Shown here one piece after another: positions 9,670 to 17,900 of a DNA stretch of 64,000 nucleotides. Every line of letters starts with the position of its first letter. Position 1 is the stretch's first letter. The position numbers and the translations under genes were made by a program. Origin of the DNA: Corynebacterium yudongzhengii. Lineage in GTDB: Bacteria; Actinomycetota; Actinomycetes; Mycobacteriales; Mycobacteriaceae. The stretch covers positions 1,736,001-1,800,000 of the forward strand of contig NZ_CP026947.1 of NCBI RefSeq assembly GCF_003065405.1, written 5' to 3'. Below the pieces are notes generated by a model. It worked only from the letters and a program-made list of their open reading frames with translations, did no database searches and was not told where the DNA came from.

Positions 9670-10083
9670 TTAGAAACGGATCATCGGCCGCCACCCGGCG
9701 GGGATCCGATCGCTCGGCACGATGCGCCGGCCGAACGGGAAGCACGTCACCGGAATCATGCGGATGTTGGCGATAGCCAGCGGGATGCCGATAATCGTGA
9801 TGGCCTGCGCGGCCGCGGTGGTCAGATGCCCGATCGACAGCCACAGGCCGGCGATGATAAACCAGATCACGTTGGTGAGGGTGCTCAAGCCGCCGGCCCC
9901 CTTCTCGGGTTCGACGACGCTGCGCCCGAAGGGCCACAACGCGAACTTCGCCATCCGGAAGCTGGCCACGCCGGCCGGTATCGTGATGATGAGAATGCAG
10001 GCGAGGATGCCGAAAAACACATATGCAATCGCCAGCCAGAGGCCGCTGAATATCAGCCAGATGAGATTCAAGAGTAGATTCAT
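9670..10083 (-). CDS. YccF family membrane protein
   Basis: A 137-residue protein with two copies of the YccF repeat, each a hydrophobic helix followed by a conserved polar turn. Copy 1 is NLIWLIFSGLWLAI to FALWPFGR; copy 2 is TNVIWFIIAGLWLSIG to CFPFGRRIV. This duplicated pattern is characteristic of the family, which has no established biochemical role. The ATG at 10083 is followed by MNLLLNL, the usual start. It is 110 bp downstream of the sialidase start on the same strand and divergent from dedA. It lacks a signal peptide other than its own membrane helices. Confidence 0.85.
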   Translation of the reverse strand: MNLLLNLIWLIFSGLWLAIAYVFFGILACILIITIPAGVASFRMAKFALWPFGRSVVEPEKGAGGLSTLTNVIWFIIAGLWLSIGHLTTAAAQAITIIGIPLAIANIRMIPVTCFPFGRRIVPSDRIPAGWRPMIRF

Positions 10084-10154
10084 ACAATTAATCTTATCGG
10101 CGTTATGAGAACCACGAGTAGAACCGCAAGCGCCTCGGAAAGGACAACTCTGTA

Positions 10155-10799
10155 GTGCAGTCCCTTGTTGACTGGGTCGTCAGACTCACCGAAATCCTCG
10201 GCGCCCCGGCCGTGGGCATCGCCATCTTCTTGGAGAACGTCTTCCCGCCGATCCCCTCGGAGGTGGTGCTGCCCTTGGCGGGCTTCACGGTCTCGCAGGG
10301 CGATCTGAACTTCTGGTCGACGCTTATCTGGGCGACCATCGGTTCGGTCGCCGGCGCGTGGCTGCTCTATGCCATCGGCGCGTTGGTCGGCGCCGAGAGG
10401 CTGCGCCGCGTCGCGGACTGGATGTGGCTGGTGGAGGTCTCAGACGTCGATAAGTCGCTGAAGTGGTTCGACCGCTACGGCGGCGCCTCGGTGTTTATCG
10501 GGCGTTTCATCCCCGGGGTGCGTTCGCTCATTTCGATTCCCGCCGGCATCGACCGGATGAATCTTCTCACGTTCACGCTCTGGACCACGGCCGGCTCGGC
10601 GGGGTGGAACGCCCTGCTCATCGGCGCCGGCATGTGGCTGGGTGAGTCTTATGATGTGGTCGAGAAGTATGTCGGACAGTACTCGACCGTCGTCTACAGC
10701 ATCTTGGCGCTCATTGCCGTCGGCGTGCTGATCTATCTCATCCGCCGCTCGCGGAAAAAGAAGAAGGCGCCGGCTGACAGTGAGGACACCACCAAATAA
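10155..10799 (+). CDS. DedA/SNARE-associated family membrane protein
   Basis: A 214-residue inner-membrane protein of the DedA superfamily, implicated in lipid-carrier flipping and membrane homeostasis. Visible signatures are FLENVFPPIPSEVVLPLAGF near residues 25-44, with the conserved acidic residue and proline pair, and FIGRFIPGVRSLISIPAG in the centre, the hallmark G-R-F-x-P-G-x-R. Four or five hydrophobic segments and a basic C-terminal tail (RRSRKKKK) are present. The start is a GTG at 10155. The end of the gene overlaps the convergent nei2 gene by 62 bp. Its substrate cannot be assigned from sequence. Confidence 0.88.
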   Translation: MQSLVDWVVRLTEILGAPAVGIAIFLENVFPPIPSEVVLPLAGFTVSQGDLNFWSTLIWATIGSVAGAWLLYAIGALVGAERLRRVADWMWLVEVSDVDKSLKWFDRYGGASVFIGRFIPGVRSLISIPAGIDRMNLLTFTLWTTAGSAGWNALLIGAGMWLGESYDVVEKYVGQYSTVVYSILALIAVGVLIYLIRRSRKKKKAPADSEDTTK

Positions 10800-11556
10800 C
10801 GCGCTCCGTTCCGCTCGAGCCGAGAAAAGACTGCTCGATGAGCGTGCCACAGCGCCGGCACGGACGATGGTTGCGGCCGAAGACGTAGGAGTTTTCGCCG
10901 GCGCGGCGCACACCCGTCGTCACGCGAATCGGCGAGTTCCTATTCGCCGTAATCAGCCTATGCGACAGCTCCACCACCGCGCGGGCGTCGACCTCGCGCA
11001 TGGGCACCGCCGGATGCACCCCGGCCAGAAAGCAGATCTCGGCGCGGTATTCGTTACCGAGACCGGCGATCACGCGTTGATCCAGAAGCGCCAGCCCCAC
11101 CGGCCTTAAGGGGTCGGCGGCAAGTCGTCGGGCGCCGTCGTCGATATCAAACGCCGGGTCGAGGATGTCGGGGCCTAAGTAGGCGATGCGCTCGGCGTAC
11201 TCGCTGACCGGGTAGACCTCCACGAGACCGAGCTCATGGCCGACGATCTCGATGGGCCTAGGCTTCGGTGCGCCCTCGAAGCGCAGCACCACCCGGGCGG
11301 TGTGGCCGGGTTTGCGCCACTTATCGCCGGCGAGGTGCATCGACCAGGTGCCCTCCATCTTGAGGTGCGTATGCAGAATCTGCGTACCGAACTGCATATG
11401 CAAATGCTTGCCATAAGGCCAGATGCGCTCGCAGGTACTGCCGTCGAAACGCGTGGTGGCATAGCGCGGCACTCGCAGCGAGGTGGAGAGCACCTCGCGG
11501 CCGACTAAAAACTGCAGTCGGCGCGAGAGCTGATAGACGGAATCTCCTTCGGGCAT
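10738..11556 (-). CDS. nei2: Fpg/Nei family DNA glycosylase (Nei2-like)
   Basis: A 272-residue base-excision repair glycosylase/AP lyase. The mature N-terminus after Met removal is PEGDSV, giving the catalytic Pro1 and Glu2 of the family. A helix-two-turn-helix region with the signature VIAGLGNEYRAEICF lies at about residues 160-175. A C-terminal zinc finger has cysteines in CRRCG and WWCPHC. The Nei2 type, excising oxidised pyrimidines, is inferred from the YxLSRRL-type N-terminus. It is downstream of nothing on its strand but ends 11 bp after the BglG-type gene would terminate if read back, and it overlaps dedA convergently. Confidence 0.85.
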   Translation of the reverse strand: MPEGDSVYQLSRRLQFLVGREVLSTSLRVPRYATTRFDGSTCERIWPYGKHLHMQFGTQILHTHLKMEGTWSMHLAGDKWRKPGHTARVVLRFEGAPKPRPIEIVGHELGLVEVYPVSEYAERIAYLGPDILDPAFDIDDGARRLAADPLRPVGLALLDQRVIAGLGNEYRAEICFLAGVHPAVPMREVDARAVVELSHRLITANRNSPIRVTTGVRRAGENSYVFGRNHRPCRRCGTLIEQSFLGSSGTERVIWWCPHCQPAPSSFSASGG

Positions 11557-11566
11557 GTCGGCGAGG

Positions 11567-12688
11567 TTACGCCCCGGCGGCGATGAGGGCAGCGAGGGCG
11601 TCGATAAGCGGGCGCGCCGCGGGATCCGGCGAGCTCAAACGCACCCGCGCTTCCCCCGGCACCCCCAGGCCCATGACAGCGAGCGCGCTGGTCGCATCGA
11701 CGGTGGCCGAGCCGTAGCTCAGCTGCACGGGCAGCCCGGAGGCCGCGGCAGTATCGGCGAGCAGCCCGGCGGCGCGCGCCTGCAGCCCATCGCCGGCGGG
11801 CACGGTTACCTCGCGGCTCAGCGCGGTCTCGCTTCGCGACGGCCCCGCCACCTCCACAATCCGCGCCACGTGCAAGGTGAGGTAGGTGATTTCATCCTCG
11901 GTGAGTTCGGCGCCCATCCGGATCTCGATGAGCGTGGCCAGATCCCGGGCACACCGGTAGGCCTCGGGGTGGGTGGTGCGAATCGCGTGGGCGATCGTGC
12001 TCGGCTCGGAGTCGAGCTGGGCATGCTGGTGGATGCGCACGAACAGATAGCGCAGGTGGGTAATAAAGCGCCCGACGTTGACCGTCGAGGTCTCCAAGTC
12101 GATGCCGAAGCTTTTGCCCACCGCGTCGATGAGCTGCTGGAGCACCCCGGTCATGGTGTAGGTAAACGACAGATCCCCGGTGGAAAAACCCGCGTTGACC
12201 AGGTGCAGGGTGATCGCGACGGCCTCGTCTTCCGGAAGCTCACGCTGCCCGCGGCGGCCGATCACGTCGTTGACATAGGCCACGATCGTTCGCGCCTGGG
12301 CGTATTCGCGGGCGTAGAGGTGTTGTACCTCGCTCAGCAGCGGGTAGGCGATGGTGGTGCGCGTCTGCGCGCGCTCGAGCGCGAAGTGGAGGTGATCGGC
12401 CAGGCCCATGAGCAGCGTCGGGCTGGTCAGGCTCGCCTCCGGCAGGTCGGTGGCGCGCAACGCATCGGCGGCCAGCGTGAGCAGCTCGATGGGGATCTCG
12501 GCGAGCAGCTGGCCTAAATGATCGGGGTCGCGGCCATCGGCGGGGATGAAGAGGCGGTGGATTTTGGCGTCGTCAAGCACGTCTCCGGCACGGGCGCCGA
12601 AGCCGAGGCCCCGCCCGGTGGCGATGACCTCGCCGCGGGCGCCCGTGGCCAGCACGACATTGTTGTTGAATACGCGCAGGATCTTCAT
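11567..12688 (-). CDS. BglG/LicT-type antiterminator with a C-terminal HPr-like domain
   Basis: A 373-residue protein, about 90 residues longer than ordinary LicT/BglG. Residues 1-60 form the RNA-binding CAT domain (MKILRVFNNNVVLA). PRD1 (about 70-170) has conserved His at 101 and 162. PRD2 (about 175-285) has His211/220 and 273. Residues 293-370 look like HPr: VTVPAGDGLQARAAGLL, a Ser-rich DATSALAVMGLGV stretch, then the closing helix. In HPr the active-site motif is GLHARPA with phospho-His15; here it reads GLQARAA, with Gln303 in that position. The gene lies 25 bp downstream of the PTS permease on the same strand. It most likely binds the RAT in the leader at 14827-14861 when sugar is present. 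Confidence 0.88.
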   Translation of the reverse strand: MKILRVFNNNVVLATGARGEVIATGRGLGFGARAGDVLDDAKIHRLFIPADGRDPDHLGQLLAEIPIELLTLAADALRATDLPEASLTSPTLLMGLADHLHFALERAQTRTTIAYPLLSEVQHLYAREYAQARTIVAYVNDVIGRRGQRELPEDEAVAITLHLVNAGFSTGDLSFTYTMTGVLQQLIDAVGKSFGIDLETSTVNVGRFITHLRYLFVRIHQHAQLDSEPSTIAHAIRTTHPEAYRCARDLATLIEIRMGAELTEDEITYLTLHVARIVEVAGPSRSETALSREVTVPAGDGLQARAAGLLADTAAASGLPVQLSYGSATVDATSALAVMGLGVPGEARVRLSSPDPAARPLIDALAALIAAGA

Positions 12689-12713
12689 CCGCTTCGCTGA
12701 ACCGCCTTAGGTG

Positions 12714-14741
12714 CTAGGCGTTGGCCTCGGCCGCCTCCTCGGCTTTGGCGACGGTGATGACCGGGTCCCCGGCGGCGACCTGTGCGTCGGTGATCGGGGT
12801 GACCGTGCCCAGCTTCTTGCTGTTGGTGACGGTCACGATCGTAATCGGGCTGTAGCCGGCGCGGGCAATCGCGGCCAGATCCACCGTCGCGAGCTTCTCG
12901 CCGGCGGCCACCTGCTGCTTCTTCTCGACGGCCACCGCAAAGCCCTCCCCGTCCATCTTGACGGTATCGACGCCCACGTGCACCAGGATCTCGATCCCGT
13001 CGTCGGTGCGCAGGCCAAAAGCGTGCCCAGTCTTCACGACCGTCATCAGCGTGCCCGCCGCCGGCGCCACAATATCGACCGTGCCTTGAGACTCCGGCAC
13101 GATACCGACGCCTTCGCCCAGCGCGCGGGAGGCGAAGACCTTATCGCCGGTCTCCTCCAGCGTGACGACGTTGCCGTCCAGCGGTGCGGCCACCACGGCA
13201 TCGGTGGCGGTGGTGTCGGTGTCGGCGTCGGCAGCGGCCTGCGCCTCGCGGGCTTCGCGGGCGTCGCGGGCAGCACGGAACTCAGCGCGCTCCTCGGGGG
13301 TGCGGTAGTCGGTAAGCACGATCGCGAACATGGCGACGAAGAAAGCGACGGCGATGGCGATGGCGTAGGTGGCCATCGGGTTAAAGACCGGGATGGTCAG
13401 AAGCGAGGTGAAGGCAAAGACGTCGGTCTGCACGCCGTTGCTCGGCAGCCCCAGGACCGCGATGGTGAGACCACCGGCGAAGCAGCCAAGCAGCATGCGC
13501 GGATAGATACGCTTAAACCGCAGGTGAATGCCATAGAGCGAGGGTTCGGAGATGCCGCCGAACAGGCCGGCGCCCAGGGCGCCGAAGGAGGTCTGGCGCA
13601 TCTGGAAGTCCCGCTCGCGCAGGGAGATGAACAGCACGCCGGCGGTGGCGCCGAAGCAAGCAAAGTTCCACGCGCCCATCGGGCCCTGGATGAAGTCATA
13701 GCCCAGGGTCTGGAGGTTGATGAGCATCAGCGCGTTCAGCGGCCAGTGCAGGCCCAGCGGCACGAGGAACGGGTAGAGCATCGGGATGAGGATCGCGAAG
13801 ACAAAAGGCGCGTTGGTGTTCATCCACGACAGGCCCACGCCCAGGCCGTTGCCGAGCCAGATGCCCAGCGGGCCGATGAGGAACGCGGTGACCGGGATCA
13901 TGATCGCCATGGAGATAAAAGGCACGAAGACGAGGTGCACCATCTCCGGGATGATCCTCTTCAGCCCCCGGTAGAGCAGCGCGAGGATCGCGACCATGAT
14001 CAACGGCACGAAGACCTGGCCGGAGTAGTCGTTGAGCTGCATCGGCAGACCGAAGATGTCGGCGACGCACTGCTCGGTGCCCAGTTGCTCGTTGAGGGTG
14101 CAGACGGTGCCGGCGGCGTCGCTAAGATCCGCGAAGTTCGGCGTCATCACCGCCGCCATGATCACCCCGCCCAGCCAGGGGTCGACCTTGAGTTTCGAGG
14201 CCGCGTTATACGCCACCAGGATCGGCAGGAAGTGGAAGACGCTGGACCACATGGCGTCGACGAACACCCAGCCGGCGGCCTTGTCGTCGGCGCGGAAGTC
14301 GATCGCGCCGAGGGCGTCCAGGAAGGAGGCGAACGCGATGATCAGCGAGGCTCCGAGGAGCACGCCGATGATCGGGCGGAAGGAATCGGCGAGGTATTCG
14401 AAGAAGTTATCCAGCCAAGCGCTCTTCCCCTTCGCCTTGGCGCGCTGCTCGGCTTTGATGTCAGCGTCCGACTTTTCCTGCGCGCCCTTCATCTCCGGGA
14501 GGTTGCGGATGGCGGCGTAGGTCGATTCGACCGCCCCGCCCATCACGATCTGGAGGCGGTTACCACCCTGGTCGAGCACGCCGAGGACCTCGGGGATCTC
14601 GTCGAGCGCACTCGTATCCACCTCCCCGGCATCCACCAGCTGCAGGCGCAACCGGGTGGCGCAATGCGTAAAACTGCTGATGTTCCCGGGCCCGCCCAGC
14701 TTCTCGACGATCTCCCGGGCCGTATCAGTCCTCGTGGCCAT
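12714..14741 (-). CDS. PTS beta-glucoside-type permease EIIBCA
   Basis: A 675-residue fused PTS permease that imports and phosphorylates a sugar. The N-terminal IIB domain has the phospho-Cys in SSFTHCATRLR, near residue 27. IIC follows, with multiple membrane segments and the GISEPSLYGIHLR signature. The C-terminal IIA domain has VHVGVDTVKMDGEGF with its active His. Domain order B-C-A is typical of beta-glucoside (BglF/AbgF) and sucrose permeases; the sugar itself is not settled by sequence. I chose ATG 14741 over the upstream in-frame start because the preceding 23 residues come from the leader and terminator. No phospho-beta-glucosidase gene lies next to it, which is unusual. Confidence 0.88.
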   Translation of the reverse strand: MATRTDTAREIVEKLGGPGNISSFTHCATRLRLQLVDAGEVDTSALDEIPEVLGVLDQGGNRLQIVMGGAVESTYAAIRNLPEMKGAQEKSDADIKAEQRAKAKGKSAWLDNFFEYLADSFRPIIGVLLGASLIIAFASFLDALGAIDFRADDKAAGWVFVDAMWSSVFHFLPILVAYNAASKLKVDPWLGGVIMAAVMTPNFADLSDAAGTVCTLNEQLGTEQCVADIFGLPMQLNDYSGQVFVPLIMVAILALLYRGLKRIIPEMVHLVFVPFISMAIMIPVTAFLIGPLGIWLGNGLGVGLSWMNTNAPFVFAILIPMLYPFLVPLGLHWPLNALMLINLQTLGYDFIQGPMGAWNFACFGATAGVLFISLRERDFQMRQTSFGALGAGLFGGISEPSLYGIHLRFKRIYPRMLLGCFAGGLTIAVLGLPSNGVQTDVFAFTSLLTIPVFNPMATYAIAIAVAFFVAMFAIVLTDYRTPEERAEFRAARDAREAREAQAAADADTDTTATDAVVAAPLDGNVVTLEETGDKVFASRALGEGVGIVPESQGTVDIVAPAAGTLMTVVKTGHAFGLRTDDGIEILVHVGVDTVKMDGEGFAVAVEKKQQVAAGEKLATVDLAAIARAGYSPITIVTVTNSKKLGTVTPITDAQVAAGDPVITVAKAEEAAEANA

Positions 14742-14789
14742 GACCGTGTCTTTCTTGTTCTTGCAGAAATCGTTTTCCCCAGAGACGAC

Positions 14790-14834
14790 AAAAGACCCGG
14801 AGCGAGGCACGTGTGTGTTTCACCCCAGGTCTTG
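14790..14834 (-). terminator. Leader terminator in front of the PTS gene
   Basis: On the minus strand AAGACCTGG (14825-14833) pairs with the GGGTCTTTT end (14790-14798). This makes an intrinsic terminator in the leader, with its T-run about 50 bp before the PTS start codon. The 5' arm overlaps the RAT element, as required for antitermination control. Confidence 0.7.
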
Positions 14835-14861
14835 CCTTCCCTGAAAGGGAAGTAACAACCC
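14827..14861 (-). promoter_or_regulatory. RAT (ribonucleic antiterminator) site
   Basis: Minus-strand GGGTTGTTACT (14861-14851), a short TTTCAGGGA-type loop, then GGCAAGACCT (14836-14827) match the BglG/LicT RAT consensus (GGATTGTTACT...GGCAAAACCT). The two sides form a hairpin that excludes the overlapping terminator stem. Confidence 0.82.
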
Positions 14862-14884
14862 TGCTTTAATTGGTGTCAACGCAC

Positions 14885-14913
14885 AGTATAACTGGTCAGT
14901 ACCTGTGAAACAA
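14885..14913 (-). promoter_or_regulatory. Candidate sigma-A promoter of the PTS operon
   Basis: Minus strand: -35 TTGTTT (14913-14908), a 17-bp spacer and -10 TATACT (14890-14885). It sits 24 bp upstream of the RAT, so transcripts would begin just ahead of it. Confidence 0.65.
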
Positions 14914-14938
14914 GTGCGTGCGAGCCCAACACCGGCTC

Positions 14939-17900
14939 CTAATCGTCGAAGCTCAAGCCCCGCGAAGCCTCCGCATCCGCCAGCTTTTCGATAGTCTCCG
15001 AGACGCTTCGCCCGCGCCGGCTTACCCGCGGAGCCGCGGACTTCGCGGAGATCCGCACCCCGCGCGGGGTGATGGTGGCGCCGGCGCGGCGCATGACGTC
15101 GAGCTTCGCGGACTGCAGCACCGCCTCACCGTCGATCTTCTCGATGACCAGCGCCGACAACGCATTCTTCGCCACCGCCGCCTGCAGGGCGGCGATCACC
15201 ATCGCCAGCAGCCCGTCGCGCTCAACGGGGAGGCCGTCCGGCAGACCGTCGAAGAATGTGCGCAGTGTCTTGCCGCCGCGGGTGAGGTGGGCGGCGAGGA
15301 GTCCGTCGATAAGCACGACCAGCGCGCCGGCCGCCCGGCTCGGCCCCTTCTCCGGCCAGGCCAGGCTGGCGCCATAGGGGTTGGCGGGGTCGGTGGCGGC
15401 GAGGACGTAGACGGCCGGGTCCTGGCTTCCCGACGGCCACCCGCTCACCTCCGGGCTGTCGGAGTAGCTGCGCAGCCTGTCGATGATGGCGGGGGTCGAA
15501 AACTGCGCTGCGCCCAGACCGTCGATCAGGTAGCCGCGCAGGGCCTTGCCGGCGGCCTCGAATTCGCTGAGCACCTTGTAGGCGAGGGCGAAGCCGCCGG
15601 GGACGTTCTCGGCGACGACGGAGCCGCGGGTGACCACGCCGTAGCGCTCGAGCCAGCTTTCGCCGCGGGTGAGGGAGCGCTCGGTGGCGTCGTCGGCAGG
15701 CGTATCGACCAGCGAGAACCTGCCCACCATATCCGGCGGGATCTGCTGGCGCGGGATCCCGGCGCGGCCCATGCGCACCCGCGAGCGCGCCGGCCGGCGC
15801 CGCGCCCGATGCGCCGTGCGCCCACCGCTAGAACTCCCGCCCGCGAGCCGGGCGCGCACCGGGGCGAAGCTGTCGAGGGCGACGAGGCCGGCGTCGATAA
15901 GCCCCCAAAGCGCTTCGCGCACCTCGTCGGTGGTGGCGGCGAGATCGCGGCTTAAGTCCGGGAAGGGAAACGCCCCTCCCCCGCTGAGGCGCTCGAGGAT
16001 GGCGTGCTGGGTCATCGACAGCGTCGGTTCTTCGGGGGTATCCAGCAGGAAAGGCGCCATGTCGGCGGGCAGCAGCATAATCCAGGGGTCGCGGCTGCCG
16101 GCCTGGCCGGCACCGACGACGAGGACTTCGCCGGAGGCGGTGAGTTCGTCGAGATGCGCGGGCGAGTAATTGCCCACGCGCGCCGGCAGGATCAGCGTCT
16201 CCCACGCGCTGGCCGGCAGGCGCAGCCCGGCGAGTTGTTCGATGGCTTGGAAGGTGCCGTCGGCGCCGGCGAGTTCGGCACGCGTATCGACGGCCGCCAC
16301 CTGCTGCCACCCTGTGAGGAAACGGGCGAACGCGGACTGGCTCACGGGCCGCGTCTGCGAGCGCGCCGCCGCCAGCGAGCGCGAGCGGATGACCTTGAGC
16401 ACCTCGCTGGCGAGGTATTCGGGCTCGTCGATGCCCTGGCGGTAGCGGCCTTCGACGATTTTGCCGGCGTCGAGAAGCGGGCGCAGCGCGGTGTGGGCGG
16501 CGCCGGCGCCGAGACCGAAGGCGTCGGCGAGCTCGCGCAGCACGAAAGGCCCGCGGGTGCGCGCCCAGCGGCTGATGAGCTGCTCGAGGGCGTCGGTGAT
16601 CGTGGCGGTCTGCGCCGGCACGCCCGGCGGGACGGGCACGCCGAGGCCGTCGCGCAGAAGCGGCGCGTCGGGAACCTGGGCGAGGTGGTCACGCCCGCCA
16701 ATGCGCACGCTCATGATGCGGCCGTCGAGGATCTTAAGGAGCTCTGCGGCCGTGGTCTCGAAGGCGGTGTGTTCGCCAATCCTCGCGGCCTCGACGGGGC
16801 CGACGATACGCAAAAGGTCCGCGACCTCCTCCGGGTTGCGCGCTCGGTGGCGCCACTGCAGCTGGTCGTGGACTTCGGCGATGATGCCGGGATCGAGCAG
16901 GTCGCGCAGTTCCACGGTGCCGAGCAGCTTCGCGAGCAACGCCGGATCCAGCGCCAGCGCCGCGGCACGCTTCTCCGCGGCGGGGGTATCGCCTTCGTAC
17001 ATGAACGCGCCGGTGTAGTTGAACAGCAGCGACGAGGCGAAAGGGCTCGGGGTGTCGGTGGTGACCTCGGCGACGCGGATGCGCCGCAGGCTGAGTTCCT
17101 GCATGACCTCGGTCAGCGCCGGCAGGTCGTAGACATCGCGCAGGCACTCGCGAACGGTTTCTAAGATGATCGGGAAGCTGGGGTAGTGCTTGGCGACGTC
17201 GAGTAGCTGCTCCGCCCGCTGGCGCTGCTGCCACAGCGGGGCACGTTTGCCGGGATTGCGCCGGGGCAACAGCAGCGCGCGGGCCGCGCACTCCCGGAAA
17301 CGGGAGGCGAACAGCGCAGATCCGCCGACTTGCTCGGTGACGATCTGCTCGATGTCGTCGGCGTCGAACACAAAAAGCGAGGCATCCGGCTCCCGGTCGG
17401 CCTCGGGGAGGCGGATGACGATGCCGTCATCGCCGGCGACGGCCTGGGCGTCCATGCCGGTGGTCTCGTTGACGCGGTGGCCGACGGCGAGCGCCCACGC
17501 TGCGTTGACACCTTTGCCGAACGGGGTGTGCAACACGACGCGCCAGTCGCCGAGCTCGTCGCGGAAGCGCTCAAGCACGAGGGTCTTCTCGTCCGGCAGC
17601 ACCCCGGTCGCCTCAGCTTGCTCATCCAAGAACTGCCTAAGGTTGGTGCGGGCCTTCTCGTCGAGATCGTTGGTGTTGGCGGTGCCGGCGTGGGCGGCTC
17701 GTCGAAAAGCGCCGAGCTCCTTGCCGAGCTCATAGGGCCTGCCCGGGCCGTCGCCGCTCCAAAACGGCAGGCGGCCGGTGTGACCGGGGGCGGGGGTGAC
17801 CTGGACCTGGTCGCGGGTGATGTGCTCGATGCGCCAGCTGGATGCGCCCAGGGTGAACACGTCGCCGACTCGGGATTCATAGACCATCTCCTCGTCGAGC

